6,206 nucleotides of DNA from Bacteroidota bacterium (GCA_028876035.1 JAGWTK010000242.1:1-6206); one strand, 5' to 3'; counted from the first letter of the stretch, positions 1-5,598 are shown. Notes: generated by a model not told the origin, from the letters alone. Program-made: numbers and translations.

Positions 1-2
1 TA

Positions 3-149
3 CCAGCGGACGAAATAGTGGTATGTTGCCAGTCGGGACAGCGGGGTGCCCGCGTGCTGGAGATATTGTCCGAACGCTTCCCGACAAAAAAATTTTATAA
101 TCTTGCCGGTGGGATTCAATCCTGGCTATCGTACCGGCAAAAAAATTGA
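3..149 (+). CDS. C-terminal rhodanese domain of a probable MoeB/ThiF-type sulfur-transfer protein (5' partial)
   Basis: Only the last 48 codons are in the window; the reading frame is open from the left edge to a TGA at 147-149. The piece contains the active-site loop of a rhodanese, CQSGQR at partial residues 9-14, preceded by the beta strand EIVVC and followed by an alpha helix. It ends with the rhodanese C-terminal signature LAGGIQSW (partial residues 34-41). The loop cysteine normally carries the persulfide. Rhodanese domains of this kind are found alone or at the end of MoeB/ThiF adenylyltransferases, where they supply sulfur for thiocarboxylating MoaD or ThiS. Position one base upstream of moaE in a molybdopterin operon favours the MoeB-rhodanese fusion, but the adenylylation domain lies outside the window, so a stand-alone rhodanese is not excluded. 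The domain call is firm; the full-length identity is inferred. Confidence 0.82.
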   Translation, partial: PADEIVVCCQSGQRGARVLEILSERFPTKKFYNLAGGIQSWLSYRQKN

Positions 150-150
150 T

Positions 151-594
151 ATGGCGGAGCATCGTGTTAAAAATATTTTTGTACAGGGCGCGATACCTGC
201 AACCAAAATTGCAGAGAGTATCGATCAGCACAGGAGTAAAACCGGCATTGGTGGGCACAGCCTTTTTCTAGGGCAGGTAAGGGCAGATAATATTGACGGA
301 AAAACAGTGCGTGCGATAGACTATACGGCTTACGAAGAAATGGCCAACCAGCAAATGCATGAGATAAGAGAAGCGGTATTTGCGAAATATCCCCTGCATT
401 GCATGCACATCTACCATAGCCTCGGCGAAGTAGCGGTGGGAGAGATTTGTTTGTTTGTATTCACTTCCTCTGCCCATCGTAAACCCGCCGTTGATGCCTG
501 TACAGAAATCGTCGAGCGGATAAAAAAAGAATTACCCGTTTGGGGAAAGGAGTTGTTTGCGGACGATTCTTATCAATGGAAAACGAATCAGTAA
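151..594 (+). CDS. moaE: Molybdopterin synthase catalytic (large) subunit MoaE
   Basis: This 147-residue cytoplasmic protein has the length and motifs of MoaE, which together with thiocarboxylated MoaD converts cyclic pyranopterin monophosphate (precursor Z) into molybdopterin by inserting the dithiolene sulfurs. Visible motifs are FLGQVR (39-44), TAYEEMA (59-65), HSLGEVAVGE (89-98), the HR pair at 109-110 and the C-terminal block IKKELPVWGKELF (124-136). K125 aligns with the catalytic lysine K119 of E. coli MoaE. At the position of E. coli K126 there is G132, with a lysine one residue later (K133), so K133 may do that job. The ATG at 151 was chosen because it lies one base after the stop of the rhodanese gene and begins the MoaE homology. 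A longer frame from 46 would read 35 unrelated residues overlapping the rhodanese. No MoaD gene is visible in the window. Identity is secure. Confidence 0.95.
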   Translation: MAEHRVKNIFVQGAIPATKIAESIDQHRSKTGIGGHSLFLGQVRADNIDGKTVRAIDYTAYEEMANQQMHEIREAVFAKYPLHCMHIYHSLGEVAVGEICLFVFTSSAHRKPAVDACTEIVERIKKELPVWGKELFADDSYQWKTNQ

Positions 595-596
595 TC

Positions 597-1502
597 ATGG
601 TGAACATCACCCATAAAAATGCCACCCTCCGCAAGGCCATTGCGCAAGCGGTGTTGCAGGTTTCTTCAGAACAAACCATTGCAGCGATCCGTGAAAAGCG
701 CATACCCAAGGGTGATGTATTTGAATTCTCGCGTGCTGCGGGATTGCTGGCGGTGAAAAAGACCAGTGATGTGATCCCCGACTGTCACCCTCTGCCGGTT
801 GAATACACGGCCATTCGCCATACCATCGAGGGACTGACCATTTTGATCGAAGTAGAAGTACACTGCATCTATCGCACAGGAGTAGAAGTGGAAGCCATGC
901 ATGGCGCAGCCATCACTGCGTTGACCATGTATGATATGCTCAAGCCGATCGACAAAAAGGTAGAAATAGGAACGATTCGGCTGTTGACTAAACAAGGTGG
1001 TAAGTCGGGCCACACCACGAATGTCGCCGGTTTAAAAGCAGCAGTGTTGGTTTGCTCGGATACGGTTGCGCAGGGAACATCAGCAGATGTTTCTGGTCCG
1101 CTAGCGGAGCAGGGTTTGCAGAAACACGGCCTGGAAGTCGTTCTGCGGGAAGCGCTACCGGACGAAGTTGGCCAGATCCAGGGACGCACAAGGGAATTGG
1201 TGGCAGCCGGTGTTGACATCATCCTGCTAAGCGGAGGCACGGGTGTTTCGCCCCGGGATAAAACACCGGAAGCCATTGCGCCTTTAATTGATACCGCATT
1301 GGACGGCGTGATGGAAACCCTGCGCAGCTACGGCCAGGAAAGAATGCCCTTCGCGATGTTGTCGAGGGGCGTGGCCGGCTTCTCGGGGAACACGTTAATA
1401 ATTACCTTGCCCGGGTCACCGGCTGCCGTACAAGAAGCCATGGATGCCTTGTTTCCACAGTTATTGCATGTTTTTAAAGTGCGAAAAGGAGAAAGACATT
1501 AA
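597..1502 (+). CDS. moaCB: MoaC-MoaB fusion: cyclic pyranopterin monophosphate synthase plus molybdopterin adenylyltransferase-like domain
   Basis: This 301-residue protein joins two steps of Moco synthesis. Residues 1-141 are MoaC, which forms cyclic pyranopterin monophosphate from the MoaA product. MoaC marks are PKGDVF (37-42), the PDCHPL loop with H64, GVEVEAM (95-101), MYDMLK with D113 and K116, and GGKSG (134-138). Residues 145-301 are a MoaB/MogA (MoCF-binding) domain, which in this family adenylylates molybdopterin before Mo insertion. Its marks are VCSDT (152-156), LSGGTGVSPRDKTPE (211-225) and TLPGSPAAVQEA (270-281). All expected active-site residues of both halves appear intact. 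The start at 597, two bases after the moaE stop, matches the usual MoaC opening MV(D/N)(V/I). In-frame ATGs at 576 and 540 lie inside moaE and would add 7 or 19 unmatched residues; 576 remains possible. Such fusions are known from Bacteroidota. Tight spacing suggests translational coupling with moaE. Confidence 0.94.
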   Translation: MVNITHKNATLRKAIAQAVLQVSSEQTIAAIREKRIPKGDVFEFSRAAGLLAVKKTSDVIPDCHPLPVEYTAIRHTIEGLTILIEVEVHCIYRTGVEVEAMHGAAITALTMYDMLKPIDKKVEIGTIRLLTKQGGKSGHTTNVAGLKAAVLVCSDTVAQGTSADVSGPLAEQGLQKHGLEVVLREALPDEVGQIQGRTRELVAAGVDIILLSGGTGVSPRDKTPEAIAPLIDTALDGVMETLRSYGQERMPFAMLSRGVAGFSGNTLIITLPGSPAAVQEAMDALFPQLLHVFKVRKGERH

Positions 1503-1524
1503 CCCGCAATGATGATTCTTACCA

Positions 1525-2049
1525 ATGCAAATGAGAAGACCTTTTATACTACTGTTTCTTTTGTGGGTGCATTGTTTCACCCTCAGCGCGCAGGAAAACA
1601 TCATTCCCTCGGATTCATTTGTGGTAAGCGGACTGGTAGAAGCACCTGTCGTTTTCCATTTCAGTGATTTGAAAGACTACAAATCAGTTGAGCTCGGTGC
1701 AATGGAAATCGCCAACCATAAAGGCGAGGTAAAGCGCGTCTATAAAAGCATGAAAGGCGTAATGCTGACAGATATGCTGGCAAAAGTGAAAATTACCAGC
1801 CCGGATGCCAGGAGCCTCAACCAATATTATCTCGTCGCAAAAGGGTCAGATGGGTTCGCCGCCCTTTTTTCCTGGAACGAATTGTTCAACAACGAGGGTG
1901 CAGCCAGTTTTTACCTGGTAACGGAAGCCGACGGCGAGTCATTGCAGCACCGGCAAGAACGAATGTTGCTTATAGCTGCAAAGGATGTCCGGAAAGGCCG
2001 GCGCTTTATAAAAGCACTCGTGAGCATCGAAATAAAAAGAAATCAATAG
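1525..2049 (+). CDS. Secreted protein with sulfite-oxidase-like molybdopterin-binding fold, lacking the Mo-ligating cysteine
   Basis: The 174-residue product has a signal peptide: charged RR at 4-5, a hydrophobic core (residues 7-20) and a likely cut after LSAQ (residue 23). The mature part resembles the oxidoreductase molybdopterin-binding (Oxidored_molyb/SUOX) domain: SGLVEAP (35-41), the SDLKDY element (47-52), YKSMKGVMLTDML (73-85), AKGSDGFAALFSWNEL (105-120) and KGRRFIKALVSIEI (157-170). It is close to the minimal domain size, without the C-terminal dimerisation domain of sulfite oxidases. The mature chain has no cysteine at all, so the thiolate ligand that holds Mo in sulfite oxidase and YedY is missing. 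Catalysis of that type is unlikely; pterin binding or a structural or carrier role is possible. The gene starts 22 bases after moaCB and probably belongs to the same transcript. An in-frame ATG at 1531 is an alternative start. Domain call good, function unknown. Confidence 0.75.
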   Translation: MQMRRPFILLFLLWVHCFTLSAQENIIPSDSFVVSGLVEAPVVFHFSDLKDYKSVELGAMEIANHKGEVKRVYKSMKGVMLTDMLAKVKITSPDARSLNQYYLVAKGSDGFAALFSWNELFNNEGAASFYLVTEADGESLQHRQERMLLIAAKDVRKGRRFIKALVSIEIKRNQ

Positions 2050-2052
2050 GGC

Positions 2053-2133
2053 GTAACAGCCGCCCGGCCCAACAATATCGTTTTCTATGTTGTTTGTTTG
2101 TCGTAGCTTTTGAGGCGATTCCCCCGCTGTTAC
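2053..2133. repeat. Inverted repeat GTAACAGC / GCTGTTAC in the moa-hydroxylase spacer
   Basis: Two perfect 8-base arms, GTAACAGC at 2053-2060 and GCTGTTAC at 2126-2133, face each other across 65 bases between the stop at 2049 and the start at 2189. They could pair in a transcript or mark two half-sites. No T run follows the right arm, so it does not look like a simple terminator. Arms of this length can arise by chance in a spacer this size, so the call is tentative. Confidence 0.25.
2081..2112 (+). promoter_or_regulatory. Possible Bacteroidota-type promoter upstream of the hydroxylase genes
   Basis: The Bacteroidota primary sigma factor recognises TTTG near -33 and TAnnTTTG near -7, spaced about 19 bases apart. 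Here TTTT (2081-2084) is followed after exactly 19 bases by TAGCTTTT (2104-2111), with a G directly after it, giving a one-mismatch fit to each box. Transcription would start some 70 bases upstream of the small-subunit ATG at 2189. Just downstream, TGTGA-CCGTC-TCAC (2136-2149) is a short dyad somewhat like a CRP/FNR-type site, but its spacer is 5 rather than 6 bases. Both calls rest on pattern match only; transcription could also read through from moaCB. Confidence 0.3.
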
Positions 2134-2188
2134 CCTGTGACCGTCTCACTAAAACACTTGCCTGTTATAGAAATTTAAATACTGCTTT

Positions 2189-2650
2189 ATGGCTGCAATC
2201 ACTTTACAAATTAATGGCAAAGCGCACCAGGTGGACCTGGATCCGCAGATGCCGCTGTTGTGGGCCATCCGCGATGTAATTGGGCTGAAAGGAACCAAGT
2301 ATGGTTGTGGCATTGGTCAGTGTGGTGCCTGTACCGTGCATCTGAACGGACAACCCATTCGCTCCTGTTCGTTGCCGGTAAGCGCCGCGAACAATCTTGC
2401 CATCACCACCATCGAGGGTATTTCGGCAGATGCGGGCCACCCGGTACAAAAAGCCTGGATCGAAGAGCAGGTGCCGCAATGCGGGTATTGCCAGTCGGGC
2501 CAGATCATGTCGGCCGTTGCCCTGCTCCAAAAAAATCCGCATCCGACTGACGCTGATATCGATGCGGCCATGCGGGGAAATCTTTGCCGCTGTGGCACCT
2601 ACCAGCGAATACGCAAAGCCATCAAGACAGCCGCTGCTGCCAGTAAATAA
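2189..2650 (+). CDS. Molybdenum hydroxylase small subunit with two [2Fe-2S] clusters (IorA/CoxS-like)
   Basis: This 153-residue protein is the iron-sulfur subunit of a xanthine-oxidase-family enzyme, carrying electrons from the Mo site. The N-terminal plant-ferredoxin-type cluster is bound by C40, C45, C48 and C60 in CGIGQCGAC (40-48) and SC (59-60). The C-terminal all-helical domain binds the Mo-proximal cluster with C98 and C101 in CGYCQSGQ (98-105) and C133 and C135 in NLCRCGTYQRI (131-141). All eight ligands are present and the length is normal. The run up to CGIGQCGAC and the ending match isoquinoline 1-oxidoreductase alpha and similar two-subunit hydroxylases, which have no FAD subunit; none is encoded here. 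It has no export signal, so it would be carried out by the Tat signal of its partner, whose gene begins 27 bases later. The ATG at 2189 begins the family homology; no ribosome-binding site is evident. Confidence 0.94.
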   Translation: MAAITLQINGKAHQVDLDPQMPLLWAIRDVIGLKGTKYGCGIGQCGACTVHLNGQPIRSCSLPVSAANNLAITTIEGISADAGHPVQKAWIEEQVPQCGYCQSGQIMSAVALLQKNPHPTDADIDAAMRGNLCRCGTYQRIRKAIKTAAAASK

Positions 2651-2677
2651 TTTCTTTCCGACTTTCAACACAAAGCA

Positions 2678-4840
2678 ATGAAACAAGTAACCAGACGCAG
2701 TTTTATCAAAAGCACCGGTGTTACCGGTATTGGTTTATGGCTGGGTATTTCCGGTGTGCATGGAGAAGTGCGGAAAGCAGCCAGTCTTGCTGAAGCCAAA
2801 AATATTACACCCTATATTTTGATTGAGCCCAATGGCGGAATCACCATATTCAATCCGCGCCCCGAAATGGGACAGGGAACATTTCAATCAATTCCGTCGC
2901 TGATTGCAGAAGAACTGGAAGTGTCGTTGAACCAGGTAACAATCAGGATGACCAATGGCGAGAAAGCATTTGCCGGTTCGCAATGGGTGGGCGGCAGTTA
3001 TTCGGTAAGAGGCAGCTACCAGCAATTGAGAAAAGTGGGCGCTTCTGCAAGAGAAGTATTGATCAGGGCGGCCAGTAATCAATGGGGCGTTGGCGCCGAT
3101 ACCTGTTATGCAGAAGAAGGAAAGATAATTCACCGTCCAACAGGGAAATCTTTTACCTATGGTGAATTAGCTGAAGAAGCAGCTAAGCTGGAATTGCCCA
3201 AAGAGCCGAAGCTAAAAGAGGCCAAAGACTTTAAGATTCTTGGTAAAGCCGTCAAGCGGCCAGATATACCATTAAAGATAACCGGTCAGGCCGTATTCGG
3301 AATTGACTCCGAGGTGCCGGGTATGCTCTATGCCTCGGTGCAGCGTTGTCCGGTGTTGGGTGGTACCTTAAAAAGTTTTGATAGCAGCGACACACTTAAA
3401 ACGCCTGGTGTGGTGAAAGTAGTAGAAGCCGTTCGTAAAGTGGGCATCTATACCTATACCGGCGTGGCAGTGATTGCTGATTCGTACTGGGCGGCAGTGC
3501 AGGGCAGGAGGGCATTGAAGGTGGAATGGGATACAAAGGGCTATGAAAAATTCAGTTCGGCAGCATACGATAATACGCTGCGTGCATTGGCGAAAAAAGA
3601 CGGCGTGATAGATAAAACGAAAGGCAATATAGCAGACGGCAGTATAAAACCCAATCAGAAATTGCAGGCATTTTATGAAACGCCGGTTGTAGCGCATCAT
3701 ACCTTAGAACCTTTGAATTGTGTTGCGCAGGTGAAAGATGATAAACTGGAACTCTGGACTTCAACCCAGGTAGTCGATTCGGTAGTGGGTACTGGTCCTG
3801 GTGATTTGCATGCACAGGTAGGCATCAAACCAGAAAATATTACGCTTCACAATCAATTCATCGGCGGTGGATTTGGAAGAAGGCTCTACCTGGATTACCT
3901 CATTGAAGCAGTGAATATTGCCAAACAGTCGGATAAGCCTGTTAAAGTCATCTGGTCGAGAGAAGACAGCACGCAGTTTGGACCATTCAGGCCCATGACC
4001 TTCTCGCAACTGTCGGGATCGGTTGGAGCAGATGGTACATTGATCAGTTTTGAACATAAAGTGATCTCGCCTTCCATGTCTGAGTCGGGCGGCGATGAAT
4101 ACGATAAGAACAAAGTAGACGGCACCATGGTGGAAGGAATCGGAGAGCAGGATTATGAGATTCCTAATTTGAAGACGTCTTACGTGCGTGCCGATTACCA
4201 TGTGCCCATTGCTGCCTGGCGTTCGGTGACCAGTTCAACACTGGCTTTTGCGCACGAATGTTTCATCGATGAACTTGCACACAAGGCCAAAAAAGATCCC
4301 TTGTTGTTCAGGCTGGAAATGCTCAGCAAACCATCTGATACCAAACGCGTGTTGGAAAAATTGAGGGAAGTAACAAATTGGGACAAGCCACTGCCTGCTG
4401 GAAAGGGCCGCGGTATGGCACAGTGGAAATTCTTTGCAGGACTGAGCGCGCATGCAGTAGAAGTGACTTATAACAAAGCGAAGAATTCAGTTAAGATAGA
4501 TAAGGTGTATGTGGTGATTGATTTGGGTGAAGTAGTGAATCCCGACAATGTGCGCAACCAGGTAGAAGGCGGCGTGATCATGGCATTGAGTGCAGCAACC
4601 AAGCCTGGCATTACGTTAGAAGGAGGCAAAGTGAAGCAAAGTAATTTCAACGACAACCCACAGACACGCATACACGAAGCGCCGACGGTGGAAGTGCATA
4701 TACTCACCGAAGGTGGTGAGTTAAAAGGCGTAGGTGAACCTGGTTTGCCACCGCTTGCACCGGCACTGGCGAATGCGATCTTTATGGCAACCGGAATTCG
4801 GTTGCGGAAGATGCCTTTTAGTTTGAGTAATATTGGTTGA
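2678..4840 (+). CDS. Tat-exported molybdenum hydroxylase large subunit (IorB-like, xanthine oxidase family)
   Basis: This 720-residue catalytic subunit binds Mo-pterin and hydroxylates an N-heterocycle, aldehyde or similar compound using water oxygen. It opens with a twin-arginine signal, RRSFIK at 6-11, followed by a hydrophobic stretch, so it should be exported folded to the periplasm with the small subunit. Motifs in order: EMGQGT (63-68) and QWVGGS (102-107), where IorB-type proteins show cofactor-binding motifs early in the chain; an a/b-hammerhead-like segment GQAVFGID-PGMLYAS (203-220); GGGFGRR (396-402); AWRSV (513-517); DLGEVVNPDNVRNQVEGG (615-632); and GVGEPG (684-689), whose E687 matches the catalytic glutamate of the family. 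The early EMGQGT block is typical of the IorB group, in contrast to xanthine dehydrogenases. Length is normal and the frame intact. Enzymes of this group usually carry the cytosine dinucleotide form of Moco; the needed transferase and XdhC-like chaperone are not in the window. The substrate is not predictable from sequence. Confidence 0.94.
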   Translation: MKQVTRRSFIKSTGVTGIGLWLGISGVHGEVRKAASLAEAKNITPYILIEPNGGITIFNPRPEMGQGTFQSIPSLIAEELEVSLNQVTIRMTNGEKAFAGSQWVGGSYSVRGSYQQLRKVGASAREVLIRAASNQWGVGADTCYAEEGKIIHRPTGKSFTYGELAEEAAKLELPKEPKLKEAKDFKILGKAVKRPDIPLKITGQAVFGIDSEVPGMLYASVQRCPVLGGTLKSFDSSDTLKTPGVVKVVEAVRKVGIYTYTGVAVIADSYWAAVQGRRALKVEWDTKGYEKFSSAAYDNTLRALAKKDGVIDKTKGNIADGSIKPNQKLQAFYETPVVAHHTLEPLNCVAQVKDDKLELWTSTQVVDSVVGTGPGDLHAQVGIKPENITLHNQFIGGGFGRRLYLDYLIEAVNIAKQSDKPVKVIWSREDSTQFGPFRPMTFSQLSGSVGADGTLISFEHKVISPSMSESGGDEYDKNKVDGTMVEGIGEQDYEIPNLKTSYVRADYHVPIAAWRSVTSSTLAFAHECFIDELAHKAKKDPLLFRLEMLSKPSDTKRVLEKLREVTNWDKPLPAGKGRGMAQWKFFAGLSAHAVEVTYNKAKNSVKIDKVYVVIDLGEVVNPDNVRNQVEGGVIMALSAATKPGITLEGGKVKQSNFNDNPQTRIHEAPTVEVHILTEGGELKGVGEPGLPPLAPALANAIFMATGIRLRKMPFSLSNIG

Positions 4841-4846
4841 AGGGAA

Positions 4847-4909
4847 GAGGTGAGGGGTGAGAGGTAAGAGGTAAGAGTTAAGAGGTAGGAGGTAAGCGGC
4901 GAGAGGTCC
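4847..4909 (+). repeat. Nine-unit degenerate heptamer tandem array, consensus GAGGTRA
   Basis: Nine consecutive units keep exact seven-base register: GAGGTGA, GGGGTGA, GAGGTAA, GAGGTAA, GAGTTAA, GAGGTAG, GAGGTAA, GCGGCGA, GAGGTCC. Three are identical and most others differ by one base. The array begins seven bases after the stop codon of the hydroxylase and is almost purely purine plus T on the + strand. The minus-strand frame through it reads as a leucine/proline-rich peptide, an artefact of the repeat. Confidence 0.9.
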
Positions 4910-4965
4910 TTTATTCATAGTTGCGAACACGAAATGACGCCCCCTTACCGCATACCTCTGACCTT
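4882..4965 (+). terminator. Imperfect long hairpin between purine and pyrimidine heptamer arrays, followed by a T run
   Basis: GAGGTAAGCGG (4889-4899) can pair with CCGCATACCTC (4948-4958) at 10 of 11 positions. The pairing extends outward between GAGGTAG (4882-4888) and TGACCTT (4959-4965) with two G-T wobbles and one mismatch. The loop is 48 bases and the right arm ends in TTTTT (4964-4968). This could terminate the hydroxylase transcript, though the loop is long for a classical intrinsic terminator. The structure may instead be a by-product of the repeats being inverted copies. Confidence 0.4.
4945..4965 (-). repeat. Three heptamers in inverted orientation to the GAGGTRA array
   Basis: The units TTACCGC, ATACCTC and TGACCTT follow each other in register. 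Read on the minus strand they are AAGGTCA, GAGGTAT and GCGGTAA, close to the GAGGTRA consensus of the array at 4847-4909. They lie 35 bases downstream of it and form the right arm of the hairpin described there. Confidence 0.65.
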
Positions 4966-4984
4966 TTTCCCGGTATATGCGTAA

Positions 4985-5005
4985 TCTAAAATTTAAAAGT
5001 TAAAA
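4985..5005 (+). repeat. Three-unit AT-rich heptamer array (NYTAAAA)
   Basis: TCTAAAA, TTTAAAA and GTTAAAA sit head to tail with seven-base register. With only three units of low complexity this could be chance. It is noted because heptamer arrays of other sequence lie on both sides. Confidence 0.45.
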
Positions 5006-5021
5006 CAGTCAGTGAGACGAG

Positions 5022-5038
5022 GAAAGCCTGTAGCTTTC
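5022..5038. other. Small perfect hairpin GAAAGC-CTGTA-GCTTTC
   Basis: Six-base arms GAAAGC (5022-5027) and GCTTTC (5033-5038) flank a five-base loop. No T run follows, so a terminator role is doubtful. It overlaps the first two units of the GCYTGTA-like heptamer array. Confidence 0.4.
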
Positions 5039-5053
5039 AGCATGCAGCTTGTG
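5026..5053 (+). repeat. Four-unit heptamer array, consensus GCYTGTA-like
   Basis: The units GCCTGTA, GCTTTCA, GCATGCA and GCTTGTG follow in exact register, and the next bases begin another GC. Each unit starts with GC and has T at position 4; most have G at 5 and A at 7. It differs in sequence from the GAGGTRA array but shares the seven-base period. Confidence 0.55.
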
Positions 5054-5127
5054 GCGCTCCTTTGGAAAGTCCACCCATGAAGGCAGCTGGGTTTCATTCT
5101 GAGCTCCGCCCAATCGTCGAACACCCC

Positions 5128-5155
5128 TTACCGCTGACCCCTCGCCCCCAACCAT
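5128..5155 (-). repeat. Second inverted heptamer array just upstream of the cytochrome gene
   Basis: TTACCGC, TGACCCC and TCGCCCC are followed by a degenerate CAACCAT. On the minus strand the first three read GGGGCGA, GGGGTCA and GCGGTAA, matching the GAGGTRA family. Together with the four bases before it, the first unit forms CCCCTTACCGC, identical to 4941-4951. The array ends 17 bases before the cytochrome ATG, so it would lie in that gene's leader if transcription starts upstream. Confidence 0.6.
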
Positions 5156-5172
5156 ACACCGACTAACAAACA

Positions 5173-5598
5173 ATGAAAACCTACATCATCATTCTCAGTC
5201 TGGCCCTTTTTGCGACCCTATCCTCCTCCTACCAGCAGCCCTTTAGCATCAAGGCCAGTATTGCACGCGGACAAGAAGTGTACATGACAAAATGCGTGAA
5301 TTGCCATATGGCCGAAGGCAAGGGATTGGATCCGGTGTATCCTTCCTTGGTAAAATCGGAGTGGCTGGCGCAAAAAGATCGTTTGGTGCAACTTATCGTT
5401 AAAGGCATGCGCGGTGAGATCAAAGCAGGCGGTAAGACGTACAATGGCGAGATGGCACCGGCCGGCACCAATGATGAAGAGACCGCAGATGTGATCAATT
5501 ATGTCCGCAATAGCTGGGGCAATAAAGGTTTGCCGGTAAAGCCAAAAGAGATACAGCCTGCACTGAAGGTTGTTATTAAAGGGTATCAACCCTATTAG
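5173..5598 (+). CDS. Secreted monohaem cytochrome c
   Basis: This 141-residue protein has an N-terminal signal sequence (lysine at 2, hydrophobic residues 4-16, small and serine-rich stretch to about 19). A class I cytochrome c domain follows: SIARGQEVYMTKC leads into the haem-binding CVNCH motif (C41, C44, H45), and the C-terminal helix is at ADVINYVRNSWG (105-116). M94 in NGEMAPAG is the probable second axial ligand. The segment YPSLVKSEW (56-64) resembles the loop seen in short cytochromes that serve as electron carriers. Many IorAB-type hydroxylases pass electrons to cytochrome c, sometimes as a fused domain; here it is a separate gene downstream, so a role as electron acceptor of the hydroxylase is inferred. 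The 332-base repeat-filled spacer means it may have its own promoter. The ATG at 5173 gives a good signal peptide; no Shine-Dalgarno is visible. Confidence 0.9.
   Translation: MKTYIIILSLALFATLSSSYQQPFSIKASIARGQEVYMTKCVNCHMAEGKGLDPVYPSLVKSEWLAQKDRLVQLIVKGMRGEIKAGGKTYNGEMAPAGTNDEETADVINYVRNSWGNKGLPVKPKEIQPALKVVIKGYQPY

Larger units (their letters stand above)
4841..5172. other. 332-base non-coding spacer made largely of degenerate heptamer repeats
   Basis: No credible gene is present between the hydroxylase stop and the cytochrome start. The stretch is a patchwork of seven-base tandem repeats: GAGGTRA units at 4847-4909, near-complementary units at 4945-4965 and 5128-5155, NYTAAAA units at 4985-5005 and GCYTGTA-like units at 5026-5053. 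The 11-mer CCCCTTACCGC occurs twice (4941-4951 and 5124-5134). The remainder (5061-5120) shows only short dyads, such as CCCA/TGGG around 5075-5091. No promoter of the Bacteroidota consensus was found ahead of the cytochrome. Confidence 0.8.

Noticed and set aside
3..149. Rhodanese as a truncated pseudogene
   Set aside because: The truncation is the window edge; the frame is open to it and the active-site loop is intact.
46..150. Upstream extension of the moaE frame to an ATG at 46
   Set aside because: It overlaps the rhodanese coding sequence in another frame and adds residues with no MoaE similarity; the ATG at 151 begins the homology.
540..596. Earlier in-frame ATGs (540 and 576) for moaCB
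   Set aside because: They lie inside the conserved end of moaE and add residues that do not match MoaC; 576 cannot be fully excluded.
2050..2188. Moco riboswitch ahead of the hydroxylase
   Set aside because: Only two short dyads are visible; the multi-stem conserved Moco element could not be recognised.
2094..2279. 61-residue + strand frame overlapping the small subunit
   Set aside because: Out of frame with the clear [2Fe-2S] subunit and without recognisable content.
4721..4930. 69-residue minus-strand frame rich in L and P
   Set aside because: Its repeated leucine/proline pattern is the translation of the reverse strand of the GAGGTRA array, and it overlaps the end of the large subunit.
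4841..5172. CRISPR array
   Set aside because: The units are 7 bases long, contiguous and degenerate, without spacers of regular length.
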